NCBI GenBank assembly: GCA_030765065.1
Contig: CM060978.1
Location: 217,949,498-218,013,497 of the forward strand
DNA: 64,000 nucleotides
Reading direction: 5' to 3'
Source of the DNA: Deroplatys truncata
Lineage: Eukaryota; Arthropoda; Insecta; Mantodea; Mantidae
In this document: positions 42,848 through 53,868 of the stretch, piece by piece
Layout: each line of letters opens with the position of its first letter
How positions within the stretch are numbered: position 1 is the stretch's first letter
Position numbers and translations under genes: made by a program
The notes under the pieces: model-generated
Seen by the model: only the letters and a program-made list of their open reading frames with translations
What the model was told of the DNA's origin: nothing
The model's database searches: none

Positions 42848-44824
42848 TGAACAACGAATTTGAGAAAAAGTATAAAGTATTGGAAAATTTAAGGGAATAA
42901 CAAGCAATATCTCGAAAACGGTTCACTCAACAACAAAAATGTGTATGACATAAATTGTGCATTTTAACGCGATCTACATCTTTTGTGTAGTAAAATTTTG
43001 TCTATCTCTTATGGTTTACCAATTTACCAAAAGTCGTTCACAATGAAGAATACTTTTGGAGACATTCCCAGAAAATTCAAGATATACATTTTATTTGTCA
43101 TGAAAATAGCTTAAACATATGATATTTTAATCAAAATCGTTAGAGCCATTTTTGAGAAAATTAAAATTTTCAAAAAATGTTCCATGTAAAGGGTAATCTG
43201 GGGTGGGGGGATTTTGTTGAAAACCTTCGTGTCGCATCTCTGGAAGATACTGAACCTAAATACCAAGTTTGGTGTTTATCCGACTGTTCGTTTCTGAGTT
43301 ATGCTGTTCACAGACACACAGACACACACACACACAGACACACACACAGACACACACACGGACATGTTTCCAAAAATGCTTTTTTTGGATTCAGGGAGTC
43401 TCAAAACATGTATTTCCGGTGAAATCTCGGTATCGAATTTTTGGGTGGAATACAATACTTCCCCTACTTACTATACGTAGTAGAGAAAGTAAAAATGAAT
43501 AACGAATTTGAGAAAAAGTATAAGTATTGGAAAATTTAAGGAAATAACAAGCAATATCTCGAAAACGGTTCACTCAACAAAAGAAATGTATATGACATAA
43601 ATTGTGTATTTTAACGCGATCTACATTTTTCGTGTAGTAAACTTTTGTCTATCTCTTATGGTTTACCAGTTATGAAAAAGTCGTTCATAACGAAGAATAC
43701 TTTTGGAGACATTCCCAGAAAATTCGAGATATACATTTTATTTGTCATGACAATATCTTAAACATATGATATTTTAATCAAAATCGTTAGAGCCGTTATT
43801 GAGAAAATTAAAATTTTCAAAAAATGTTCCATGTAAAGGGTAGTCTGGGGTGGGGGGATTTTCTTGAAAACCTTCGTGTCGCATCTCTGAGAGATACTGA
43901 ACCTAAATACCAAGTTTGGTGTTTATCCGACTCTTCATTTTTGAGTTATGGTGTTCACAGACACACAGACACACAGACAGACACAGAGACAGACACACAG
44001 ACACACAGACAGACACATACACGGACATGTTTCCAAAAATGCTTTTTTTTTGGATTCAGTGAGTTTCAAAACATGTATTTCCGGTGAAATCTCGGTATCG
44101 AAAATTTGGGTGGAATACAATACTTCCCCTACTTACTGTACGTAGTAGAGAAAGTAAAATATGAATAACGAATTTGAGATAAAGTATAAGTATTGGAAAA
44201 TTTAAGAAAATAACAAGCAATATCTCGCAAACGGTTCACTCAACAAAAGAAATGTATATGGCATAAATTGTGTACTTTAACGCGATCTACATTTTTCGTG
44301 TAGTAAAATTTTGTCTATCTCTTATGGTTTACCAGTTATGAAAAAGTCGTTCATAACGAAGAATACTTTTGGAGACATTCCCAGAAAATTCGAGATATAC
44401 ATTTTATTTGTCATGACAATATCTTAAACCTATGATATTTTAATCAAAATCGTTAGAGCCGTTTTTGAGAAAATTAAAATTTTCAAAAAATGTTTCATGT
44501 ATAGGGTCGTCTGGGGTGGGGGGATTTTCTTGAAAACCTTCGTGTCGCATCTCTGAAAGATACTGAACCTAAATACCAAGTTTGGTATTTATCCGACTCT
44601 TCGTTTTTGAGTTATGCTGTTCACAGACACACAGACACACAGACAGACGTACAGACAGACAGACAGACACACAGACAGACACACACACGGACATGTTTCC
44701 AAAAATGCTTTTTTTGGATTCAGTGAGTCTCAAAACATGTATTTCCGGTGAAATCTCGGTATCGAAATTTTGGGTGGAATACAATACCTCCCCTACTTAC
44801 TATACGTAGTAGAGAAAGTAAAAA
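42848..44824 (+). repeat. Three further tandem R modules without L
   Basis: R3, R4 and R5 follow R2 directly. Each ends with the potential hairpin CTACTTACTATACGTAGTAG (R4: TACTGTACG) and the inverse 12-mer AGTAGAGAAAGT. The microsatellite differs in each: mostly (CA)n with CAGA in R3, CAGACAGAC-rich in R4 and R5. Confidence 0.9.
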
Positions 44825-45432
44825 GAATATCCTATAGCCTATACAGCACACTACATGAATAAATGGATCATAATTGGTATTTGAGTTTTCTGTTTCAGCT
44901 CAAGCAACTGCGGTATTAAACTGGTTACATAAGGAACATTTTTCACGACGCGAAGTATTATCCATCGATGTTAAAGGCCACGTCAGTTTCGGAGTGCTAA
45001 TAAATTCGATCATATGAAACTTTTCAAATATTTCTGTATGATCATGCCTATGTGTTGCTTTTTGAACATCTTAAGCTTCTTTTCATTTGTGTAAGAATGC
45101 TGTATTAGTGCCTGTTACTCACAGAACTAATAAATAGTTAACAAGGGTCATACTTACAGGAAAATATGCACTTTTACAAAATGGGAGATGTTTTCATATA
45201 CGACTATAACCTTCAGGTTGCAGGTACGAAAACGTAGCAGCAACCAACTCACCTCTTATAGAAGAGAACAGTACTACAATAATCGGGAGTTATTATCTTT
45301 TTTTTTCTTCTTTTTTTTTAGGAACTATAAATCATACAAAAGGAGGAAATAAAGTCAACAAAGGGGATGATGCAAGTCAAAGAAATTCCCAAGCAGTGAC
45401 GTATATATGACCTGACTTATAAATAGTGGTTG
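44825..45432. other. No gene seen
   Basis: AT-rich; a fragment at about 45215-45232 (CAGGTTGCAGGTACGAA) resembles a damaged B box but is too short to call. Confidence 0.4.
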
Positions 45433-46185
45433 CTGTTTTTTTTTTTTTTTTTACAGCGTAAAATCCAACTGCAAAGTTAATACGTTCCATATCCGGGGTT
45501 GTCGCCGAAGCTTGTATCGCTCTGACCGAAGCCATTTTTGGAAAGTGAGGAGAGATGGGGATTCTTCGTGCAAACAGTAATGATATAGTGCCAATGTTAA
45601 CCACACCTGTGTAATTTCGGTAGCTCCCTTCTGAAAGTCCCAAGCTAATAGGACAGACGTAGTCTGATGTTCCAAACAGTTACCGATTAAATGACCTATA
45701 TCTTTCTTGGTCCAATTCCAGATGTCCCGGATACTAACACAGGTGGTTATTCGATGAATTTGAGTGTCCACACCACCACAACGCTTACACCAAGGTGCCG
45801 AGGATAAATTATGTTTAAAGCGCTTGGACTCTGTGGGTATCAATTCATTGATGAAGAAATAAAAAGAAACCTTCCACTCCAAGGGTATATAGTTTATCAG
45901 CAAAATTTTCCATATCCGCTGCCATGGTGAATTAGGGTATTTCCGTTCTATCGCAGGCACTGTCATGGAATCTTTCAGCAACGTGGTATATAACGTTTTG
46001 GTGGTGGGAATACTGAGCGACGTATCTATCACAGGCAGTATTCTTCTATAGTCTGTCAGAACCTGTTTTAAGTGTCCGGCAGCCGTCCCAACCATGTTCA
46101 TACAAAATGCACAACCTGATTGGCACCGTGTCTGTGGAGAGTACTCAATATAGAATGGAGCAATAAAGTCCGACATTACTCTAAA
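45433..46185 (-). pseudogene. LINE C-type 3' end: post-RT region and poly(A)
   Basis: Minus-strand open frame ending at 45451, directly followed by an A-run of about 18 (T-run 45433-45450 on the plus strand); the A-run begins within the stop codon TAA. The protein part shows SPWQRIWKILLINYIPLEWK, FFINELIPTESKRFKHNL, a zinc-finger-like CKRCGGVDTQIHRITTC and IRDIWNWTKKDIG. This is the C-terminal region found after the RT in Jockey/I-type LINEs of the kind seen at 24.9-27.6 kb. The frame is intact over about 245 codons but the RT and endonuclease are absent: a 5'-truncated insertion. About 15 N-terminal residues of the longest ORF (to 46239) derive from the neighbouring SINE. Confidence 0.75.
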
Positions 46186-46690
46186 ACCTAGCGAGATGGC
46201 TCCGCGATAACGTGTGAGACTCGCATTCCCGGTGGCCACCCACTGTGGCTTTTTCGTAGTTTTTCCTGGCTGACAAAGGCGAATGCTGAAGTGAAGTATT
46301 CTACCACGGATTTCCTCTCATTCCACTTTCATGCTTCAGGTTGACTCTGCTCTGTGGTTCGGTCGGTGACGGGCAGATATTTGTGCTTTGGAACTTCTCC
46401 TCGGCCCTGTTAGAGGGAATCTGTCGAGCCTCCACTCCTGGGTCGTGTTTCTCCTGTCCCACTAGAGGTACATCTTCGAGCCACCCTCCCGTGGCCGTGT
46501 GGTAAAGCTTGGAACAGTTAAGGAACTTTGCGCACCTCCGTCGACTTGCGTTGACCTCGTTCTGCATCCCATATGTCTCCTGCGGTTCCCTCGCCTGATC
46601 CGTTCCTCTCACGGGTGTACACACAGCAGATCCGTTGGGGATCGAGGTGCCAGGTGTTCCCTCCGTTAAATAATCCTATCCTATTGCTCT
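46186..46690 (+). mobile_element. tRNA-derived SINE
   Basis: Starts next to the LINE 5' truncation point with GATAACGTGTGAGACTCGCA, a head shared with 38.8 kb, but the B-box part is deleted (CCCGG joined to TGGCCACC). It continues with TTTTTCGTAGTTTTTCCTGG and GGCGAATGCTG, as at 53.04-53.09 kb, and ends in AATCCTATCCTATT. The 107-codon minus-strand ORF across it (46301-46624) is not a gene. Confidence 0.6.
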
Positions 46691-46988
46691 CAGCTGGGAA
46701 ATACTAACGATGCAACTTTGTGTTCGCCTTTTGTATATTTGTATTTAAAATCTGCCAAGCACATGTCGAATGTGACGGAGATACTGATCTATACTTGGCA
46801 ATTCCAAACAATTTCGAAAGTGAACTCAGACTAGAATGTTGAACAAAAAACCAGGAAACCAGTAAATCAAAGAAAATAAATATACCATCAGCCGAAAAAT
46901 ATGGGTTAAATATCATAGGTTAATAATCTACTGTAATAATCATAGTAAGGAAAAACAAAACCAGATTAGGTATATCCCAAAATACACT
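46691..46988. other. No gene seen
   Basis: AT-rich spacer. Confidence 0.4.
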
Positions 46989-47811
46989 TTTTTACTTTCA
47001 CTACTACGTATAGTAAGTAGGGGAAGTATTGTATTCCACCCAAAAATTCAATATCAAGATTTCACAGAAAATATATGTTTTGAGGCCCCCTGAATCCAAA
47101 AAATAAGCATTTTTGGAAACATGTCCGTGTGTGTGTCTGTGAACAGCATAACTCAGAAACGAACAGTCGGATAAACACCAAACTTGGTATTTAGGTTCAG
47201 TATCTTCCAGAGATGCGACACGAAGGTTTTCAAGAAAATCCCCTCACCCCAGATTACCCTTTACTTTTCTCAAAAATGGCTCTAACGATTTTGATTAAAA
47301 TATCACATTTATAAGATATTTTCATGACAAATAAAATGTATATATAGAATTTTTTGGGAATGTCTCCAAAAGTAATCTTCATTGTGAACAACTTTTGCAT
47401 AACTGGTAAACCATAAGAGATAGACAAAATTTTACTACACAAAAATACAGTTCGCGTTAAAATACTCAATTTATGTCATATACATTTTTGTTGTTGAGTG
47501 AACCATTTTCGAGATATGGCTTATTATTCCCTTAAATTTTCCAATACTTACACTTTTTCTCAAATGGGAATTCGTTATTCATTTTTTTTGTCCTGGTAAT
47601 GCAAAGAGAATGGAATAATCCACATAGCAACCAGCTCTTAAAACATTTGACTATAGCTTAAAGCCTACCAATTCCCCTTGCATCTACAAGAAAATTAGCA
47701 ATAAGATTAATATCTGGATATCTCGATTAACATGAAGCATATGGAAAATAAGCGTTTATAAAAACAGTTTGTACAAGAGTAGAGAAAGTCATATGAGTGT
47801 AACACACCAGG
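46989..47811 (-). mobile_element. LR repeat copy 6
   Basis: Complete reverse-orientation copy of about 820 bp: R end ACTTTCACTACTACG after a T-run, L end ACACACCAG before a T-run. It carries an internal deletion near 47262 relative to other copies and a very short microsatellite (about 47127-47140). Confidence 0.8.
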
Positions 47812-49325
47812 TTTTTTTTAAAGGAACTGAAAGTAGTGTGAGAGTTTGAGAAGTAAATTATGAATAAAGAGAACATTTTATTTAAAGAAAGGAAATAAAA
47901 AGAAAAAGGGAGATAATGTAATATTAATACTGTACTCGTATCTCTATAGGTGAAAAGAAAGAAATAAAAAAAAACCATTCGAGTGTTGTTTTAGAACTAC
48001 CACATTATGTGTACTTTTAATTTCATTTTCTTTTGATACATGACTTGCTTGCTTATCTTTGGGCATTACGTAACCCGTATGCAATCTAATTCATTAATAT
48101 TGCAGCGAATGCCGTAATTCTAATACATTTATGCAATAACATGGCCGGAAAATCTTGCTGAAACACGCGAAGGGGTCGTTAGAGGAACGGTCTACACCTC
48201 TTTTACAGGTTTTTTTTCTTTAAGGCCTCAACAACAGAACGAACAATCATCTAAATATTTAGATCATAAATCAGGCATGGCGTGTTTTGTATTGCTGATG
48301 AACTCCGAAGGCAGAGTAACTCATCCTGACTTAAACGCCCTTTCTTGGATCTACGTTATGTACAGATGTAGGATTTTTGGACAAGTGCCTATGTTATTTA
48401 TTTAGAAGAAACAAATATTTAGGTTTCGTGGAGATTGAAAGCAATTCGTAAGGTTTTATAATGCCCTAAAATATCTTAAAATGAGTGTTAGAACCTAATT
48501 TGTTAATATTCGCCTTAAAATGCTTAAATCAGTGTAAACTTTCGTTATTTCACTATTTATTCACATATTTATTTATTATTTATTTTCCACCAGACACAAA
48601 AGATACGTAAAATAAATTCATACATGTAAGAATATTTCAAAGATAAGTTTTTCATGGATTAACGTTAGGTAGAATTGCAATATTGGATCGCACTTGCATT
48701 ACTGTCAGAATTTCAACAATGCTGTAGGTATAATGGATTATTTTGGATGTCTGTTAAGTGTTCCTCTTTCCCTCTCCTTACTTGTATTGAGAAATTTTAA
48801 ATGGTGGGACATAATCATGTGCAGTTTAATGCGATGATATGCCGAAAGATAAAACTGCAAAATTTGGTGATCTGGTAGTGGCTAACAATATCCACTGAAA
48901 AATAATATTCTGCGAAATTTGTAGCAAACGTGTGTGCTGGTAACAACGCTTGAAGTACAGAAATTTTATTATTCCGACCGTCAAACCATTTTCAGGTCAT
49001 TTAGATTTTGTTTTTTCGAAACAAGTAATCGAAATTTCTGAGAGAAACATGGCAATACATGTAGGATTTTAATTCAGTTAACTTTACACTTTTAGATATC
49101 GCAAGAAAAGAAGTACCACCCAAGGCAGATGTCCAAGGAACAGGACTTAAGGTTAAAGCTCAGCAGAAAAATTAAATGAAACAAACACTATGTACTGACA
49201 TAGCCAATTTCATACATCAACAGTAACTACTGTATTGATGAACCAGAGCGGTTTTGCTGCCAACATTCCATGGAATGAATTGAAAATCGGGTTTTAACAA
49301 AGTTTTTACAAAAATACCGCAAACA
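47812..49325. other. No gene seen
   Basis: AT-rich DNA without recognised elements. Confidence 0.4.
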
Positions 49326-49332
49326 AAATGTC

Positions 49333-49405
49333 CCCTCCGAATGGACTCTAAGAAAAAATTATTTAGACAAAATGTACAATGAAACTTTAACATCCATTCG
49401 GAGGG
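49333..49405. repeat. 13-bp inverted repeat beside the Tc1 insertion
   Basis: CCCTCCGAATGGA at about 49333-49345 and its inverse TCCATTCGGAGGG at 49393-49405, 47 bp apart, end 3 bp before the TA target of the Tc1 element. Confidence 0.7.
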
Positions 49406-49410
49406 ATATA

Positions 49411-50617
49411 CACTACGTAATTAAAAGTATCCGGACACCTCGCTGAAAATGACGTACAAGTTCGTGGCGCCCTCCATCGGTAATGCCGGAAGTCAATATG
49501 GTGTTGGCCCACCCTTAGCCTTGATGACAGCGTTTACTCTCGCAGGCATACTTTCAATCAGGTGCTGGAAGGTTTCTTGGGGAATGGCAGCCCATTCTTC
49601 ACGGAGTGCGGGACTGAGGAGAAGTATCGATGTAGTCGGTGAGACCTGACACGAAGTCGGCGTTTCCAAGACATCCCAAAGGTGTTCTATAAGATTCAAG
49701 TCAGGACTCTATGCAGGTCAGTCCATTACAGGGATGTTATTGTTGTGTAACCACTCACCACAGCCCGTGCAGTATGAACAGGTGCTCGATCGTTTTGAAA
49801 GATGCAATCGCCATCCCCGAATTGCTCTTCAACAGTGAGAAGCAAGAAGAAGCTTCAAATATCAATGTAGATCTGCGCTGTGATCGTGCCATGCAAAATA
49901 ACAAGAGGTGGAAGCCCCCTCCAGGAAAAACACGACCACGACTTAACGCCACCACCTCCGAATTTCACTGTTGGCACTACACACGCTGGCAGATGACGTT
50001 CACCGGGCATTCGCCATACCCACACCCTGCCATCGCATCGCCACATTATGTACCGTGATTCGTCACTCCACACAACGTTTTTCCACTGTTTAATCGTGTA
50101 ATGTTGACGCTCCTTACACTAAGCGAGGCGTCGTTTGGCATTTTCCTGCGTGATGTGTGGCTCTCACCTCACGCCTGTCATAGTACTTGGAGTGGATCTG
50201 ATGTAGTTTGGAATTCCTGTGTGATGGTCTGGATGGATATCTGCCTATTACTCTTTACAACTCTCTTCAAATGTCGGCGGTCTCTGTCAGTCAACAGACG
50301 AGGTTGGCCTTTACGCTTTTGTGCTGTACATGTCCCTTCACGGTTCCACTTCACTATCACATCAGAAACAGTGGACCTAGGGATGTTTAGGAGTGTGGAA
50401 ATCTCGCGTACAGACTTCTGACACAAGTGACACCCAATCACCTGACCACGTTCGAAGTCCGTGAGTTCCACGGAGCGTCCCATTCTGCCGTTTCACGATG
50501 TCTAATGACTACTGAGGTGGCGGATAATGAGTACAAGGCAGTAGGTGGCAGCACAATGCACCTAAGATGAAAAACGTATGTTTGTGGGGGTGTCCGGATA
50601 CTTTTGATCACATAGTG
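49411..50617 (-). mobile_element. Tc1-like transposon, decayed
   Basis: 1207 bp between TA dinucleotides (49409-49410, 50618-50619). Inverted ends of about 29 bp start CACTA-GT and contain AAAAGTATCCGGACACC. Length and termini are those of Tc1-family elements; the gene inside is broken. Confidence 0.92.
49493..50483 (-). pseudogene. Tc1-like transposase (DD34E) remnant
   Basis: Begins at an ATG at 50483 with MGRSVELTDFERGQVIGCHL and the first helix-turn-helix (SVREISTLLNIPRSTVSDVI), then the second HTH region (RRHLKRVVKSNRQISIQTIT). A frame change near 50180 follows. A second piece gives [10 protein letters not shown] (first catalytic Asp; usual W(T/S)DES), [13 protein letters not shown], then QNDRAPVHTA in a third frame (second Asp). 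After a stop near 49710 the last piece gives NLIEHLWDVLE (catalytic Glu). The motif order is complete but at least three breaks make it inactive. Confidence 0.85.
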
Positions 50618-50979
50618 TATAAAGGTGATTCTTACATATGTCTCTGTAGATGAAACCTCAGCCTCTATGAATATGTATGTAGAGCACATTTAATGGTAGG
50701 AAAGCTTGACTCTGATGGATATTCAATTCCACACTTCGTACGTGTTACGGAACTTTCGAAAGTGAATAGTCATTTGCTTATTTTGTAAACAAAGGCCTAC
50801 AGTGGTTATACTCTGGCAATGCAGATGATTCTAAAGTTCTGTTGTTTTGTATTCTTGCTGCCTCACACAGGTTGCTACAGCTCCATTTTTTACAACTTTT
50901 TATCCTCACCTCCTTTATGTAACCAGTCTAGCAAATGCCTTATCAGGCTTTCTGGAACAATCACGAACAAATTCCCTCT
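50618..50979. other. No gene seen
   Basis: Short AT-rich stretch between the Tc1 element and the hAT relic. Confidence 0.4.
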
Positions 50980-51650
50980 TCTGAATTCGTTAATTTCCAA
51001 TATAATTATTTTTGTAAAGCCCCATCCATGATTACAATATTATTCAGAGAGAAATTTCCGAAAATTCCACTACCCCCTCAGTTTGTTGTTGGCAATGCGG
51101 AACATGAATTGAGTCATTGTTGTATTATACTAAATATTTTGAAGAAATGGTCACAATTTTTTAATAATTATCTGAATTCGATAGAGCACCGTGTATGAAA
51201 GCAATGAAAGAGTGTTCTAAATGATCCGTCAGTGAAAAACTACATTGCTACAAAACATCAAAATTTTCATTTATATCTACAAGCAGTGAACAATTACAAC
51301 GTAAGAAAATAGCAATAGTAAAGGATGCCCAGGTGATGTTATATACTGCTTTGGGTGAAAATGGGGAAAGAGTTAAAAATATTTGGAGCAATGTATTAAA
51401 TAAGAATGTAGGACTTTCACTGCTGGAAAAAGTATCAGGAGTGATGTGGGAGAATGTAAACGTTCCAGTAGGTAATGATATTTATACTGTACCTAATTTA
51501 AAATTGACTCCTCTCACATCAGTTTCGGTAGAAAGAACTTTTTCTGCTTTAAAAATGATTTTCGCAGACAAAAGGCAAAGCTATGTGGAGAATTTAGAAA
51601 AAAGTTAGTGATGTATTGTGCAGATAGCTATGGAAGAGAATGAGCATAGA
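50980..51650 (+). pseudogene. hAT-type transposase C-terminal relic
   Basis: Reads FCKAPSMITILFREKFPKIP-LPP (about 51008-51080), the hAT region that normally precedes a TRWGTW block; that block is replaced by altered residues. After frame changes near 51200 comes KDAQVMLYTALGENGERVK, and from 51333 an open frame ending PLTSVSVERTFSALKMIFADK (about 51508-51575), the C-terminal dimerisation signature of hAT transposases. No terminal repeats or 8-bp duplication were found, so the element borders are unknown. Inactive. Confidence 0.7.
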
Positions 51651-52985
51651 ACTGAATGTTAATAACTTAAAATATGTATCCTGATATCAATGATTAAGTG
51701 TTTTGAATATATCAAATTTGTGCAGCTGTCTTTAGATATATAAAACAGTTCGCTACCTCCATTTCTTAAAAATTCCTTTTTGTACCAAGCTTTGTGCATT
51801 GTAGCGTATAACTTGAAATTTCAGGGAATGAATAGGTTTGATTTCGTAATTATATGTGCCTAAAATGTCTATTTTTAATAAAACACAGCCTATTTAATTA
51901 AACTTTGAGCTTATTTTAGGCAACTCCGGTGTCTGGTTATGTAACTGATTTTTCTTTGTTATTATCAAGTAAAGAGAAGTTCAGTGCTGCGGAGGTTCAT
52001 TGGTTATATAACTGTTAATGCAGCTATTACATAATGGGCTACACCTCAGTCATTACAGAATACAATCTTCAAACACGCAAACACTTCACTTATCTATTAA
52101 GAGCACTTGGGCGGTTACGCTGCAGTTCATACTTTTAGCTCGTGTCAGTAACAACTTATCTGGAAAATAATAGACATTCTCAAGAGGAATTATTTAAAAC
52201 AAATTTCTTTGTTTGAATGGGAATGCCTAACTATTAACTTAATTTAGTAGAGTACTCAATTTAAGTTGAAGGCAAATCTAAAATTTTTAACACACTAATC
52301 TACATTGGAATGGGGACCACGCTCTGCTACCAACAACGCTGTTCCATACATTTTAGTTTATGACGACTGCTTCTCGCTAGTATCACTTACAAGCATAAAG
52401 ACCAAGTGAGAGGTTTTTAAGCCGTGTGTATTTATGGAACGTAAAAGTGTCATTAGCAATTTATAAGTATAAATGATATACGCATGTGTGCAGCCTATTT
52501 CCAATACCTGTACATTTTTAGGGTAGCTTTATTCAGTAACCGCCTACCTGCTTTGTTCTTTTAGCTCTTCTATTTCTAGTCGTACGAAATTGTGCTACTT
52601 TTCTTTTTGTCCAGATCATTTAGCTTTTATTCTTTCGTTCTTTCGAAACTTCGGTGTATGCGGTTGGTTTTATGCTTTGCTGGCCTCTCACAGATGCCTA
52701 CTGTTGTATTCATATTAAATCTTCGAGAACTTTACCTTGTGCATGTCTGTCGCTATTTTTAAGCTATAAAAAGAACTGCGTTATAAATAGTTTTTGAAAT
52801 TCAAGGCAATGGTTTCATGTGACTGTTATGTGTTAATGATTACAACTATTGCTGTGTATACTGTTGAATATCTCCCCTAAAATGTTTCAGAGATATTTAA
52901 AGTCAAGAAAACAAATATAAAGTGTAACTTAACGTACATGAGGGTCACTCTAAAGTCGGGATTACGACTAACTTAAGTAACCTGA
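51651..52985. other. No gene seen
   Basis: AT-rich DNA without recognisable ORF, repeat or RNA motif. Confidence 0.4.
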
Positions 52986-52989
52986 TATA

Positions 52990-53868
52990 GTCTGTGGCCC
53001 GCATTCGGGAGGTCCGGGATCGATTCCCGGCGACCGCCTACTCTGACTTATGGGTTTTTCGGGGTTTTCCCGGGTCGTCAGGCGAATGCTGGAGTGTTTC
53101 TTTCATACCCCGAATTTCTTGTCCCTCCATTTCATTTCATTCTTCATTTCATTTACCTTTCATCCCGATGGTCTCTTTCACGGTTGGAAGTGTCGGCGAT
53201 GGCGTTTCGGTGCAGCATGACAGGGGAAAAGGATGCTCTTCGTGACTCTCTCCGTCACTAGGCTTTTGGCTGGCTGCCGGTGTATACGAAACCCCTTGAG
53301 GGGCACTAGACCCTTCCTGAGTGAGGTGGTGTCTCCGGTCTGCCTGTCCGTCTGTCGCGTTGTCTCTATCTGGAAACTTAGGGACCCTGTACTTGCTGTG
53401 CCGTCAGTTTCTGGTTCCGGCCGCCCGGTGTCTTCTCTCGCCGAATTTCTTGTCCCTCCATTTCATTTCATTCTTCATTTCATTTACCTTTCATCCCGAT
53501 GGTCTCTTTCACGGTTGGAAGTGTCGGCGATTGCGTTTCGGTGCAGCATGACAGGGGAAAAGGATGCTCTTCGTGACTCTCTCCGTCACTAGGCTTTTGG
53601 CTGGCTGCCGGTGTATACGAAACCCCTTGAGGGGCACTAGACCCTTCCTGAGTGAGGTGGTGTCTCCGGTCTGCCTGTCCGTCTGTCGCGTTGTCTCTAT
53701 CTGGAAACTTAGGGACCCTGTACTTGCTGTGCCGTCAGTTTCTGGTTCCGGCCGCCCGGTGTCTTCTCTCGCCTCATCCTTCCTCCCGGGGATGCCTTAT
53801 CACAGAGCGTAGGCATAATATCCACTCGGGGTCTGTGCCGAGCCCCCTCGTAGTCAATCCAATCCAAC
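52990..53868 (+). mobile_element. tRNA-derived SINE with internally duplicated body
   Basis: The head at about 52990-53038 has GTGGCCCGCATTCGGGAGGT and the B box GGATCGATTCCCGG; the A box is damaged. The body contains GGGTTTTTCGGGGTTTTCCC and GGCGAATGCTGGAG as in the 46.2-kb copy, then the 331-bp duplication (53111-53772), and ends at a CAATCCAATCCAA tail near 53865. The several ORFs of 76-119 codons here are products of the duplication and have no domain. Confidence 0.65.
53111..53772 (+). repeat. 331-bp tandem duplication
   Basis: Unit 1 at 53111-53441 and unit 2 at 53442-53772, both starting CGAATTTCTTGTCCCTCC and ending TGTCTTCTCTCGC. I see one substitution (GGCGATGG in unit 1, GGCGATTG in unit 2), so the duplication is recent. 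Confidence 0.92.

Larger units (their letters stand above)
40368..44824 (+). repeat. LR module array: L-L-L-R-L-L-R-R-R-R
   Basis: A 4457-bp head-to-tail array of two module types. L modules (start TCTGATGTG, end CAGGACATAAAAAA): 40368-40599, 40600-40830, 40831-41060, 41719-41947, 41948-42179. R modules (start TGAATAACG, end GAGAAAGTAAAAA): 41061-41718, 42180-42847, 42848-43495, 43496-44161, 44162-44824. Each junction, whether L-L, L-R, R-L or R-R, falls in an A-run followed by T. R1 and R2 share private variants (GGAGGTCTCAAAACGTG, GGAATGCAATAC); R4 and R5 share others (GTTCATAACGAAG, GATTCAGTGAGT), so parts of the array arose by segmental duplication. Long ORFs through the CA microsatellites are not supported as genes. 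Confidence 0.9.

Noticed and set aside
42507-42863. 118-codon ORF (starting MFHVKGSLGWGDFLENLR) recurring in several R modules
   Set aside because: It runs straight through the CA microsatellite, giving HT repeats, exists in overlapping versions in other frames and on the other strand, and is open mainly because the copies are recent. No domain is visible, and older copies do not keep the frame.
40368-44824. Regular repeat array suggestive of CRISPR or satellite
   Set aside because: Units are 230 and 660 bp with irregular order and no unique spacers; the DNA is eukaryotic.
46301-46624. 107-codon minus-strand ORF
   Set aside because: Falls within the SINE body on the opposite strand and lacks motifs.
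53233-53592. 119-codon ORF and overlapping ORFs at 53.2-53.9 kb
   Set aside because: Duplicated because the DNA is a 331-bp tandem repeat; no domain, no start context, inside a SINE.
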